Source: Streptacidiphilus anmyonensis (GTDB lineage: Bacteria; Actinomycetota; Actinomycetes; Streptomycetales; Streptomycetaceae). From it: a DNA stretch of 64,000 bases. The position numbers and the translations under genes are program-made. How positions within the stretch are numbered: position 1 is the first letter of the stretch; each line of letters begins with the position of its first letter. This document shows positions 8,494-16,426 of this stretch, in pieces. The notes below the pieces were generated by a model, which searched no databases, was not told the DNA's origin, and worked only from the letters and a program-made list of their open reading frames with translations. The stretch spans positions 1 through 64,000 of the forward strand of contig NZ_BBPQ01000025.1 of NCBI RefSeq assembly GCF_000787855.1, written 5' to 3'.

Positions 8494-8521
8494 TTGACCC
8501 GTTGCTCCACGGTTCTAACCA
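8494..8521 (+). promoter_or_regulatory. Candidate promoter of the iron-type ABC operon
   Basis: TTGACC (8494-8499) is followed after 16 bases by TAACCA (8516-8521), in an unusually AT-rich patch (TGTTACTTTTCACTTG) just before the substrate-binding protein start at 8552. This fits a housekeeping-sigma promoter with a short leader. No other such pair is visible in the 200-bp gap. Confidence 0.4.
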
Positions 8522-8551
8522 CTGTTACTTTTCACTTGTGCTGGAGCGAAC

Positions 8552-9631
8552 ATGTCTCTTCGAACCGCTGTGGGCGCGCGTAGACGGTCGGTCGGCGTCG
8601 TCGCCGCCGCAGGACTGGTGATGGCCGTGCTCTCCGCGTGTGGATCGAGCCAGAGCGCCGGGTCCGGCGGCAACGTCGTCGCCACCGGGGCCCCGGTGCC
8701 GCTGGTGGTGTACTCCGCCCAGGGCTACGACCAGGCCATGGTCACCGCGTTCCAGAAGGCCACCGGCATCCCCACCAAGCTCGTCGACGACAGCACCGGC
8801 CCGCTGCTGGCCCGCGTCCAGGCCGAGCGCGGAAACCCGCAGTGGGGCGTGCTGTGGGTCGACGGCGACGAGGCCTTCGCCGCGCTCGACCAGGCCGGGA
8901 TGCTGGTGAAGAACTTCGAGCCGAACGTGCAGCTGAACACGGCCGGCCAGGCCGTCGTGCCCAAGGACAAGAGCTACGTGCCGACGGGCCTGACCGTCAC
9001 CGCGGCGCTGGTCTACGACGCGAGCAAGACCGCGAACCCGCCGACCAGCTGGCAGGACCTGCTCTCCCCGGCCTGGAAGGGCGCGGTGGGCATGAACGAC
9101 CCGGCCGTCTCCGGCCCGACCTACCCGTTCGTGGCGGGCATGTTCAACCAGCTCGGCGGCGACAGCCAGGGCGAGGCCTTCTACAGCTCGCTCAAGTCCA
9201 ACGGGCTGCACGTCTTCCAGACCAACGGGGACACCCTGCACGCGCTGCAGACCGGCCAGATCAAGGTCGCGCTGATCCAGAGCTCCGCGGGCATCGCCGC
9301 AGGGATCAAGGACAAGAACATCAAGACCACCTACCTGCCCAAGGTGACCTCGCTGCCCAGCGTCATCGGCATCGACGGCAAGGTCTCCGCGCAGGAGCAG
9401 GCCGAGGCCGAGAAGTTCGCCTCCTTCGTGCTCAGCCCGAAGGGCCAGGAGGTCATGCTGACCGGCGACCGCAACGGCGACTCGCTGTACTGGCCCATCG
9501 TCCAGGGCGTCACGCCCGACCCGGAGCTGCCCGCACTGGCCTCGGTGCCCACCCAGGCGATCGACCCCTACGTCTGGGGCCCCAAGGAAGGCACCGTCAA
9601 CACCTGGTTCACCAACACGATCGTCCACTGA
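8552..9631 (+). CDS. Iron(III)-type ABC transporter substrate-binding lipoprotein
   Basis: A 359-residue extracellular solute-binding protein of the FbpA/thiamine-binding family. Residues 1-30 form a lipoprotein signal with RRR near the start and an LSAC lipobox, giving a predicted lipidated C30. The mature protein opens with the family pattern VVYSAQGYDQAMVTAFQKA and contains GVLWVDGDEAFAAL and NPPTSWQDLLSPAWKG. It would hold the ligand outside the membrane for the permease that follows 3 bases downstream. Ferric iron is the usual substrate of this family, but I could not place the tyrosine ligands with certainty; 2-aminoethylphosphonate or thiamine are alternatives. Confidence 0.88.
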   Translation: MSLRTAVGARRRSVGVVAAAGLVMAVLSACGSSQSAGSGGNVVATGAPVPLVVYSAQGYDQAMVTAFQKATGIPTKLVDDSTGPLLARVQAERGNPQWGVLWVDGDEAFAALDQAGMLVKNFEPNVQLNTAGQAVVPKDKSYVPTGLTVTAALVYDASKTANPPTSWQDLLSPAWKGAVGMNDPAVSGPTYPFVAGMFNQLGGDSQGEAFYSSLKSNGLHVFQTNGDTLHALQTGQIKVALIQSSAGIAAGIKDKNIKTTYLPKVTSLPSVIGIDGKVSAQEQAEAEKFASFVLSPKGQEVMLTGDRNGDSLYWPIVQGVTPDPELPALASVPTQAIDPYVWGPKEGTVNTWFTNTIVH

Positions 9632-9634
9632 CCC

Positions 9635-11428
9635 ATGACCGACACCACGCTCACCCCTGGTCCGCGCGCCGACGCGCGCGCGGACCAGGCGTCCGCGGCC
9701 GGGCCGCCGCGTCCCGGGCGGCACCTTCGTCCGCGGGCCACCGCGGCCCTGCGGCTGCTGCCCTGGGGGCTGTTCGCCGCGGTGCTGCTGCTCCCCGTCG
9801 CCGGGTTCCTGCTGGTCGCCGTCTCGCCGCGGCTGTTCGACCAGGGCGACGCCTGGTTCACCTGGGCCCCGTTCCAGCAGGTGCTCTCCGGGTGGACCGC
9901 GCACGCGCTGCTCGACTCCCTCGCCGTGGGCGCGGGCGCGGCGCTGCTGGCCACCGCCGTGGCGCTGGGGCTCGCCTGGCTCACCGAGCGCACCACGCTC
10001 GCCGGGCAGGGCCTGTGGCGGCTGCTGCTGTGGGCGCTGCTCCTGGCCCCCTCCTATCTGGAGTCGCTCGGCTGGACCTGGCTGGTGGAGCAACAGGGCG
10101 TCCTCGCCCGGCTGCTCGGGCACGACCCGGCCGCGCTGCGCTCGGTGGTCTTCGGGCCGGCCGGGGTGATCTGGGTGCTGGCCTCGCGCGGGGTCCCCTT
10201 CGCCTACCTGGCCGTCACCGCGCTGCTGCGGGGCCTGGGCCGGGAGTTCGAGGACGCCGCGCGCACGCACGGCGGCGGACGCCTCGCCACCGCCCGCGTC
10301 GTCCTGCCGATGCTGGCGCCCGCGCTGTGGGCCGCGTTCGCGATCGTCTTCGCCGAGTCGATCTCCGACTACGGCGTGGCCGCGACGCTCGCCTCGCAGG
10401 GGAACTTCCCGCTGCTGACCGGCGCGATGGAGCAGTCGATCTCCACCTTCCCCGCCGACTTCCCGCTCGCCTCGGCGATGGGCTGGCTGCTGCTGGCCCT
10501 GGTGGGCCTCGCCCTGCTGGCCCAGCGCCGCTCGCTGCGCGGGCGCAGCTACCAGGTGCTGTCCGGGCGCACCCGCCCCGCCCGCCGGGCCCGCCTCGGC
10601 GCCCTGCGTCAGGCGACGGCGCTCACGGCCGTCGGCGGCTTCTTCCTCGCCGCCGCCGGCGTGCCCGCCTTCGGCGCGGCGACGGCCTCGCTGCTGCCGT
10701 CCGGCGGCAAGGTGACCACGGCCTCGCTCAGCCTCGCCAACTTCCGGCACGTGCTGCGCTCGGGCGAGATGATGTCGGCGCTGGGCTACTCGGCGCGCCT
10801 CGCGGCGATCACCGCGTGCGCGGCCGTGGTCCTCGGCGCGGTCGCCGGACGGGCGCTGGCCCGTCAGGGCGGCGGCCGGGCCGGACGCCTGCTGGACCTG
10901 CTGCTGCTCGCCGCGATCGCGCTGCCGAGCGTGCTGCTGGCCAGCGGCTACATCTTCACCTACAACCTGCCGTTCGCCTCCGGCCTGGGCATCGACCTGT
11001 ACGGGACGACGACGCTGCTGGTCCTCGGCTATCTGGCGGGCGCGCTGCCGTCGGCGGCCCGGCTGCTGTCCGGACCGCTCGGGCAGGTCAGCGACTCGCT
11101 GCTGTGGGCGGCCCGGATCCACGGCCGCCGTGCGCCGGCCGCCTGGGCGGGGGCCGTGCTGCCGCTGGTGGCCGGCTCGCTGGTGTGGACCTGGCTGATC
11201 GCCTTCTGCGGCACGCTGCTGGAACTGCCGGTGTCGCAACTGCTCGCCCCGCCCGGCCAGGAGCCGCTGTCGGTGGCGATCACCCGGCAGTTGCAGGGGT
11301 ACGACCTCGGTGCGGGCGCGGCGATGACCGTCGTGGTCGTGGCCGGAGCACTGGTCCTGATCGGCCTCGTGCTGGGCGCGCTGCGCCTGTTCCTTCCCGC
11401 GGCCCGACGTCTGGAGGCCCTCGCATGA
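9635..11428 (+). CDS. ABC transporter permease, fused double domain (FbpB type)
   Basis: A 597-residue permease with two consecutive BPD_transp_1 domains, about twelve membrane segments, as in ferric-iron FbpB/SfuB proteins. The two cytoplasmic EAA-type loops that contact the ATPase are seen as GREFEDAARTHGGGRLATAR in the first half and WAARIHGRRAPAAWAGAVLP in the second. It starts 3 bases after the binding-protein stop and overlaps the ATPase gene by an ATGA, so the three are translationally coupled. The N-terminal 35 residues are hydrophilic and likely cytoplasmic. Confidence 0.93.
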   Translation: MTDTTLTPGPRADARADQASAAGPPRPGRHLRPRATAALRLLPWGLFAAVLLLPVAGFLLVAVSPRLFDQGDAWFTWAPFQQVLSGWTAHALLDSLAVGAGAALLATAVALGLAWLTERTTLAGQGLWRLLLWALLLAPSYLESLGWTWLVEQQGVLARLLGHDPAALRSVVFGPAGVIWVLASRGVPFAYLAVTALLRGLGREFEDAARTHGGGRLATARVVLPMLAPALWAAFAIVFAESISDYGVAATLASQGNFPLLTGAMEQSISTFPADFPLASAMGWLLLALVGLALLAQRRSLRGRSYQVLSGRTRPARRARLGALRQATALTAVGGFFLAAAGVPAFGAATASLLPSGGKVTTASLSLANFRHVLRSGEMMSALGYSARLAAITACAAVVLGAVAGRALARQGGGRAGRLLDLLLLAAIALPSVLLASGYIFTYNLPFASGLGIDLYGTTTLLVLGYLAGALPSAARLLSGPLGQVSDSLLWAARIHGRRAPAAWAGAVLPLVAGSLVWTWLIAFCGTLLELPVSQLLAPPGQEPLSVAITRQLQGYDLGAGAAMTVVVVAGALVLIGLVLGALRLFLPAARRLEALA

Positions 11429-12639
11429 CCGGCACGCAGCTGACCGCCACGACCCCTCCCGGCACGGGCAACGCCCTGGTGGTGGAGCGGCTCGGCAAGT
11501 CCTTCGGCGCGACCCGCGTCCTCGACGAGGTCTCCTTCTCGATCGAGCCCGGCCGGTTCCTGGTCCTGCTGGGCCCGTCCGGCTCCGGCAAGACCACGCT
11601 GCTGCGCTGCCTGGCCGGCATCGAGCGGGCCGACGGCGGCTCCATCCGCCTCGGCGACCGGACGCTCGCCGAGGGACGCACCCATCTGCCGCCCGAACGG
11701 CGGGAGTTGGCGATGGTCTTCCAGGACTACGCGCTGTGGCCGCACATGACCGCCGCCGAGAACGTCGCCTACGCGCTCAAGCGCAGGCGGCCGACGAAGG
11801 AGCGGTCCGCCGCCGAGGTGGCGGCGACGCTCGCGCGCGTCGGCCTCGACGAGCACGCCGAGCGCTACCCGCACCAGCTCTCCGGCGGCCAGCAGCAGCG
11901 CGTCGCCCTCGCGCGGGCCCTGGTCGCCCGGCCCGGCCTGCTGCTCTTCGACGAGCCGCTGTCCAACCTCGACGCGGACCTGCGCGAACGGCTGCGCGTG
12001 GAGATCGCGGCGCTGACCCGCGAGAGCGGAGCGACGGTCGTCTACATCACCCACGACCAGGCCGAGGCGTTCGCGCTCGCCGACACCGTCGGCGTGCTGG
12101 AGCAGGGCCGACTGGTCCAGCTCGCCGCGCCCGAGGAGGTCTACCAGCGTCCGGCCAGCCCGTTCGTCGCCCGCTTCACCGGCCTCGCGGGCGAGCTCAC
12201 CGGACGCGCCGACGGCACCCCGCATCTCGGCCGGGTCCTGTGTGCCACGCCCGCCGGCCCCCTGGTCGCCACCGGCATGGGCGCGCTCGACGACGGCGCG
12301 CCGGTCCACGTCCTGGTCCGCCCGGCCGCGGTCACGATCGCGGAGAACCCGGGCGAGGCGGCCGACGGCTCGCACAACCTGTCGGGCACCGTCGCCGACA
12401 CCGCCTACCGCGGGCGCGGCTACGACCACGTCGTGGAACTCGCCGACGGCTCCCGCCTGACCGGCGTCTTCGACCGGCGGGCCTGCCCGCGCGGCACGCC
12501 CGTCCGGGTCACCCTCGACCCCGACGGCTGCTTCGCCTACCCCTCGTCCTCGTCCTCGCCCTCGTCCTTTTCCCGGTCCGCCGGGTCCGGGCAGGACGCC
12601 GCCCCACTGTCCGAGCGCACCCCCGTGGAGGTCCCATGA
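11425..12639 (+). CDS. ABC transporter ATP-binding protein (FbpC/CysA-like)
   Basis: A 404-residue ATPase. Walker A is GPSGSGKTT, the Q-loop lies at [11 protein letters not shown], the signature is [15 protein letters not shown], Walker B is [12 protein letters not shown] and the switch histidine is in [11 protein letters not shown]-terminal TOBE domain covers about residues 290-370 ([12 protein letters not shown]), as in iron and polyamine importers. The last 30 residues are a serine-rich tail of low complexity ([12 protein letters not shown]), not part of the family core. The start ATG overlaps the permease stop as ATGA, and its own stop overlaps a 15-codon micro-ORF. Confidence 0.95.
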   Translation: MTGTQLTATTPPGTGNALVVERLGKSFGATRVLDEVSFSIEPGRFLVLLGPSGSGKTTLLRCLAGIERADGGSIRLGDRTLAEGRTHLPPERRELAMVFQDYALWPHMTAAENVAYALKRRRPTKERSAAEVAATLARVGLDEHAERYPHQLSGGQQQRVALARALVARPGLLLFDEPLSNLDADLRERLRVEIAALTRESGATVVYITHDQAEAFALADTVGVLEQGRLVQLAAPEEVYQRPASPFVARFTGLAGELTGRADGTPHLGRVLCATPAGPLVATGMGALDDGAPVHVLVRPAAVTIAENPGEAADGSHNLSGTVADTAYRGRGYDHVVELADGSRLTGVFDRRACPRGTPVRVTLDPDGCFAYPSSSSSPSSFSRSAGSGQDAAPLSERTPVEVP

Positions 12640-12683
12640 CCGTCCGTCGCCACTCCTGCCCGCGCCCTGGAGGTGACCGATGA
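12636..12683 (+). CDS. 15-residue micro-ORF bridging two operon genes
   Basis: ATG at 12636 overlaps the ATPase stop codon (ATGA) and the TGA at 12681-12683 overlaps the ATG of the next membrane-protein gene (ATGA). The product would be [23 protein letters not shown] lies 5 bases upstream of its ATG, and a second GGAGG inside it serves the next gene. It could simply relay ribosomes between the ATPase and membrane-protein genes, or be a true micropeptide or regulatory leader. It has no resemblance to a known leader family that I can confirm. Confidence 0.4.
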   Translation: MTVRRHSCPRPGGDR

Positions 12684-13453
12684 CGACCTTCGTGCTCTTC
12701 CTCACCGTCCTGCTCGCCTGCGCGGTGGAGGCCGTCGAGGCGCTCACGATCGTGCTGGCGGCCGGAACCAGCCGCCACTGGGGCTCCGCCTGGCAGGGGA
12801 CCGTCGCCGCGCTGCTGTCGCTGGCGGTGACCGTCGCCGTGCTCGGCCCCGCGGTCGGTCAGATCCCCCTCGGGGCGCTGCGCCTGCTCGTCGGCGCGCT
12901 GCTGCTGGTCTTCGGCCTCCAGTGGCTGCGCAAGGCCGTCATGCGCGGCTCGGGCTACAAGGCCCTGCACGACGAGACGCAGGCCTACGCCGACGAGGTC
13001 GCCGCCGCGTCCGGCGCCGCGCAGGGCGGCCGGGGCCGCGTCAAGGACTGGTACGCCTTCACGCTGTCCTTCAAGGGCGTCTTCCTCGAGGGCCTGGAGG
13101 TCGCGTTCATCGTCGTCACCTTCGGCGACAACCAGCACGACATCCCCGTCGCGGTGCTGGGCGCCGTCGTCGCCGTCGCGATCGTGACCGTCGCCGGGTT
13201 CGCGGTCCGGGCCCCGCTCGCGCGGGTGCCGGAGAACACCATGAAGTTCGTCGTCGGCACCATGCTCACCGCCTTCGGCGTCTTCTGGGCCACCGAGGGC
13301 GCGGGCGCGAACTGGCCCGGCTCCGACGCCGCGCTGCTGGTCATCGTCCCGGCCGTGGCCCTGCTGGCCCTCGGCTACACCTCCGTGCTGCGCCGCGCCC
13401 GCACCGCGGGCACGCTCGGCACGGCCCACTCCACCGAGGGGAGCCTCACATGA
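12680..13453 (+). CDS. COG4280-like membrane protein with two ExxE motifs, possible metal permease
   Basis: A 257-residue protein with about seven membrane segments. Two glutamate pairs sit in hydrophobic segments: E17-A-V-E20 near the start and E137-G-L-E140 (FLEGLEVAFIV) in the middle. The second closely resembles the REGLE motif of FTR1-type iron permeases, where the ExxE glutamates bind ferric iron. A charged cytoplasmic loop spans about residues 85-128. The ATG has a GGAGG 5 bases upstream and overlaps the micro-ORF stop. Being in one operon with an iron-type ABC importer suggests a second metal-transfer step, but this is inference; the family is not characterised to my knowledge. Confidence 0.82.
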   Translation: MTTFVLFLTVLLACAVEAVEALTIVLAAGTSRHWGSAWQGTVAALLSLAVTVAVLGPAVGQIPLGALRLLVGALLLVFGLQWLRKAVMRGSGYKALHDETQAYADEVAAASGAAQGGRGRVKDWYAFTLSFKGVFLEGLEVAFIVVTFGDNQHDIPVAVLGAVVAVAIVTVAGFAVRAPLARVPENTMKFVVGTMLTAFGVFWATEGAGANWPGSDAALLVIVPAVALLALGYTSVLRRARTAGTLGTAHSTEGSLT

Positions 13454-13683
13454 GCGTCGTCGCGCGCGCCGTCTCGGCGCTGCGGTCCTTCGGCCGCTTC
13501 TGGTACGACTTCGTCGTCGGCGACGACTGGCGGGTCGCCGTCGGCGTGGCCGTCGCACTCGCCGCCACCTGGGGGCTGACGCGTTCCGGCGTCAACGCCT
13601 GGTGGCTGGTGCCGATCGCGGTCGCGCTGCTGCTCGGTCTGTCGCTGCTCCGCGTGGCCAGGGCCGCCCGGCCCAAGACCTGA
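13450..13683 (+). CDS. Small two-helix membrane protein (77 aa)
   Basis: The ATG overlaps the preceding stop as ATGA, making this the last gene of the operon. Two membrane segments lie near residues 30-46 (AVGVAVALAATWGL) and 50-70 (AWWLVPIAVALLLGLSLL). The N-terminus is amphipathic (ALRSFGRFWYDFVVGDDW). I do not know its function. Tight coupling to the ExxE membrane protein suggests it is an accessory subunit of the same transport system. Confidence 0.78.
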   Translation: MSVVARAVSALRSFGRFWYDFVVGDDWRVAVGVAVALAATWGLTRSGVNAWWLVPIAVALLLGLSLLRVARAARPKT

Positions 13684-13689
13684 GCCCAC

Positions 13690-14345
13690 CCGCCTGAACC
13701 TCGCGGCCCACGGCGTCCGGCGCGGCCGGGCTGCACCTCCCCGGCCTTCGGCCGGGAGGAGAAGGCAGTGCCCGCAGAACCCCCGGCCGAAGGGCCGGGG
13801 GAAGCGTCGCAGACCGGAGGGCCCTAGCGGCCCTCCCCTTCCCGGCGTAGACGTGACCCGCGCCTGCGTCCGGCGGGAGCCGGACGGCACCTCAGGCAGC
13901 CCTCGGCCAGAGGCCGGGCCATGCCCCGGGGAACCCCCCGGCCGCAGCCTGGGGGAAGAGTCGCGGGCCGGCGGAAGCATGCGGCCGTAGAGGCCCGCCC
14001 GAGGGCTATAGCGGGTCTCCCCCTCCTCGGCGTAGACGTCCGGCGTAGACGTCCGGCGCAGCCGGGCAGCACGTCACTCAACCCTCGGCCGGAGGCAAGG
14101 CCGTGCCTCGGGAACCCCGGCCGAAGGGCCGGGGGAAGGGTCGGGGGCCGGAGGGCCCTAGCAGCCCTCTCCCTCCTCGGCGTAGACGCGACCCGCGTAT
14201 GCGTCCGGCGCGGCCGGGCTGCAACTCCCCCAGCCCTCGGCGGCAGGGAAGGCCGTGCCCCGGGCACCCCGGCCGAAGGCCGGAGGAAGGGTCGGGGGCC
14301 GGAGGGCCCTAGCGGCCCTCGCCCTCCTCGGCGTAGACGCGGCCG
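13690..14345 (-). repeat. Degenerate ~150-bp tandem array derived from the 3' end and terminator of the ChrB-like gene
   Basis: This stretch of about 620 bp beyond the ChrB-like stop has no gene of its own. Read on the minus strand it repeats the last codons of the ChrB-like gene (GTCTACGCCGAGGAGGG), a TAG or TATAG stop-like triplet, a GGCCCTCCGG block and a hairpin. The anchor cgtagacg occurs in plus orientation at 14332 (the real gene end), 14181, 14031 (doubled at 14044) and 13846, spaced about 150, 150 and 185 bp. Hairpins of the type CCCCGGCC(GAAG)GGCCGGGG lie near 13781-13801, 13937-13960, 14113-14135 and 14266-14283, with another at 13739-13756. Each unit may act as a terminator toward either side. 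Confidence 0.82.
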
Positions 14346-14863
14346 GCGTACTCGTCCAGGACCTTCGCGCAGCGTTCCAGCGCCGCCGCCGCGGCGGCCT
14401 TGCCCGAGGCGCCCAGCACGTCGCGTGCCTCGACCTTGGCGAACCAGTTCCGCAGCTTCACCAGGTCCTCGTCGTTCTCCTCGAGCTCCGCGTAGGTGAA
14501 GTGCTCGGCGCGGTACTCCTTCTCGATCTGCCCGAGGAAGTCCTCGCAGCGGTCGACGATCTCCTCGTACTCGTCGTTGCGCGCCGCGTTGAACTGCTGC
14601 TCCATCTCGGCTCCGCCGCCGAGGACGCCCGCGTCGAGGAGCGACGCGGTGCCGCCCATCTCGACGATCTCCTTGCGCAGCAGCCGCAGCGCCCGCTCCG
14701 CGGACGTGCTCGCCGGCAGGGCGGCCACCGAGTTCTGCAGGTAGATGGCGCCCATCCCCTTGATCTTCCGCCACACGCCGGCACGCAGCCGCGTCGGCTC
14801 GGCCGGGATCTTGTAGACCAGCACCAGCCAACGCAGGCCCTGGGCCTGCCCCTCCGAGGCCAT
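14309..14863 (-). CDS. ChrB N-terminal domain-like protein
   Basis: A 184-residue protein. Residues 8-90 match the ChrB N-terminal domain pattern: WLVLVYKIPAEPTRLRAGVW followed by RKIKGMGAIYLQNSVAALPA. ChrB proteins are linked to chromate sensing or resistance, but free-standing relatives are widespread in actinobacteria and their role is unknown. The C-terminal half is acidic and helical (NDEYEEIVDRCEDFLGQIEK). ATG at 14863 is chosen because the conserved part starts just after it; upstream GTG or TTG starts would add up to 15 residues. Its 3' end is duplicated in the downstream array, with no chrA transporter nearby. Confidence 0.8.
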   Translation of the reverse strand: MASEGQAQGLRWLVLVYKIPAEPTRLRAGVWRKIKGMGAIYLQNSVAALPASTSAERALRLLRKEIVEMGGTASLLDAGVLGGGAEMEQQFNAARNDEYEEIVDRCEDFLGQIEKEYRAEHFTYAELEENDEDLVKLRNWFAKVEARDVLGASGKAAAAAALERCAKVLDEYAGRVYAEEGEGR

Positions 14864-14942
14864 CTGCCCCACGTCCGTCCTCCCGCACACGCTTACTGCC
14901 ACCAGCAACGTTACTGGGTGGAAGAGTCCTGTTGCGGACGCC

Positions 14943-16367
14943 TCACCCCGCGCTCGGCACCGCCTGGGCCGGCGGCCGCAGCAGGTCCCAGCGGCGGTCC
15001 GCCTCCAACTGCGCTGCCAGGGAGACGAGTCGCGCCTCGCTCGCCGCCGGGCCGAGCAGTTGGCAGCCGATCGGCAGGCCCGTGGAAGTGAATCCGGCGG
15101 GCACGTTCACTCCGGGCCAGCCGAGGACGTTCCAGGGCCAGGCGTAGGGGCAGGTCGTGATCATCGTCCGGTCCATGGCGGCCGGTCCCAGCCCGTCGGT
15201 CGCGCCGACGCGCGGCGGCGGGGCGGCGGTGGTCGGCGTCAGCAGCACGTCGACCTGCTCGAAGACCGCGCCGATGCGCCGCTGCAGGGGGCGCTCGGCC
15301 GCGCGGGCGGCGCGCAGGACGGGGCCGTCGAGCAGTGCGCCCCGGCGGATGTTGCTGCGGGTGCGCGGGTCGAGCAGCGCGGCGTCGGGCACGCGCCGGG
15401 CCCACGCCCGGATGCCCGCGAGGGCGCGCGGCAGCTGCGCCGGCCCGACCAGCCCGTAGCGGGGGTCCGCCTCGACCACGTCGTGGCCCAACCGGGCAAG
15501 GGTCTCGGCGAGTTCGAGGGTGGCGGCGCGGATCTGGGGGTCCAGCCGCAGCGGGTGGACCGCCCAGGCGGTGTGGAAGGACAACCCGATGCGCAGGCGG
15601 CCCGGGTCGCGTCCGGCTGCGGGCAGCATCTCCTGCGGCGCGGGCCGGTGCGGGTCGCCCGGGGCGTTGCCGGAGGCGACGTCCAGCAGTAGGGCGGCGT
15701 CGGCGACGGTCCGCGCCAGCGGCCCGAGGACGGTCAGGCCGTGGAACGGCTCCGGCTCCGGCCAGGCGGAGATGCGGCCGCGCTGCGGCTTGATGCCGAC
15801 CAGATGCGTCCAGGCGGCCGGGATCCGGATCGATCCCGCTCCGTCGGACCCGATCGCGGCGGGCACGACCCCGGCCGCGACTGCGGCGGCGGCCCCGCCG
15901 GAGGAGCCCCCGGGGCTGCGGTCCAGGTCCCACGGGTTGCGGGTGGCTCCGAAGCCCCGGCCCTCGGTGAAGGCCCACTGGCCGATCTCGGGGGTGTTGG
16001 TCTTCCCCACGACGACGGCGCCGGCCGCCCGCAGCCGCCGCACCACCTCGGCGTCCGCCGCGGCGGACGGGAACGCCCCGGCGCACCCGAAGGCCGTGGG
16101 CTCGCCCGCCAGGTCGGTGTCGTCCTTGATCGCCACCGGCACGCCGAGCAGCGGCAGCCGCTCCCCGGCGGCGAGCCGCCGGTCCGCCTCCTCCGCCTCC
16201 GCGAGCGCGGCCTCGGCCCGCACCCGCCGGAACGCGTTCAGCGTCGGCTGCGTCGCCTTAACCCGCGCGAGCGCCTCCTCGACGGCCGCGCGGGAGCTGA
16301 GCTGACCCTCTCTCAGAAGTGCGGCGAGCTCGGCGAGTCCGGGGTGCGGGCGGTGCGCGGGGGTCAT
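14943..16367 (-). CDS. Amidase-signature family amidase
   Basis: A 474-residue amidase-signature enzyme with the Ser-cisSer-Lys triad: Lys in GVPVAIKDDTD (K81), the glycine-serine loop SPGGSSGG (151-158) and the nucleophile in GAGSIRIPA (S179). Family members hydrolyse amide bonds of small amides, amino acid amides or cyclic peptides, in the cytoplasm. Length is normal. It is not a GatA: no gatB or gatC is nearby and the substrate-side C-terminus is shorter. It is upstream of the ChrB-like gene with a gap of about 80 bp and could be cotranscribed. Confidence 0.93.
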   Translation of the reverse strand: MTPAHRPHPGLAELAALLREGQLSSRAAVEEALARVKATQPTLNAFRRVRAEAALAEAEEADRRLAAGERLPLLGVPVAIKDDTDLAGEPTAFGCAGAFPSAAADAEVVRRLRAAGAVVVGKTNTPEIGQWAFTEGRGFGATRNPWDLDRSPGGSSGGAAAAVAAGVVPAAIGSDGAGSIRIPAAWTHLVGIKPQRGRISAWPEPEPFHGLTVLGPLARTVADAALLLDVASGNAPGDPHRPAPQEMLPAAGRDPGRLRIGLSFHTAWAVHPLRLDPQIRAATLELAETLARLGHDVVEADPRYGLVGPAQLPRALAGIRAWARRVPDAALLDPRTRSNIRRGALLDGPVLRAARAAERPLQRRIGAVFEQVDVLLTPTTAAPPPRVGATDGLGPAAMDRTMITTCPYAWPWNVLGWPGVNVPAGFTSTGLPIGCQLLGPAASEARLVSLAAQLEADRRWDLLRPPAQAVPSAG

Positions 16368-16426
16368 CGTGGGGCGTCCGCTTCTGTCGCAGGGCGAGTC
16401 CTACCGAACAGTAACGGATCCGGCCG

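Noticed and set aside
8525-11239. A 904-codon open frame on the minus strand opposite the ABC transporter genes
   Set aside because: Its translation is extreme in Arg, Gly, Gln and His, has no domain and no ribosome-binding site, and is the typical antisense shadow of GC-rich coding DNA. The same holds for similar long frames at 28.1-31.5, 46.4-49.5 and 52.9-55.4 kb.
14309-14863. Chromate-resistance operon
   Set aside because: Only the ChrB N-terminal-like domain is present; no chrA transporter or other metal gene is nearby.
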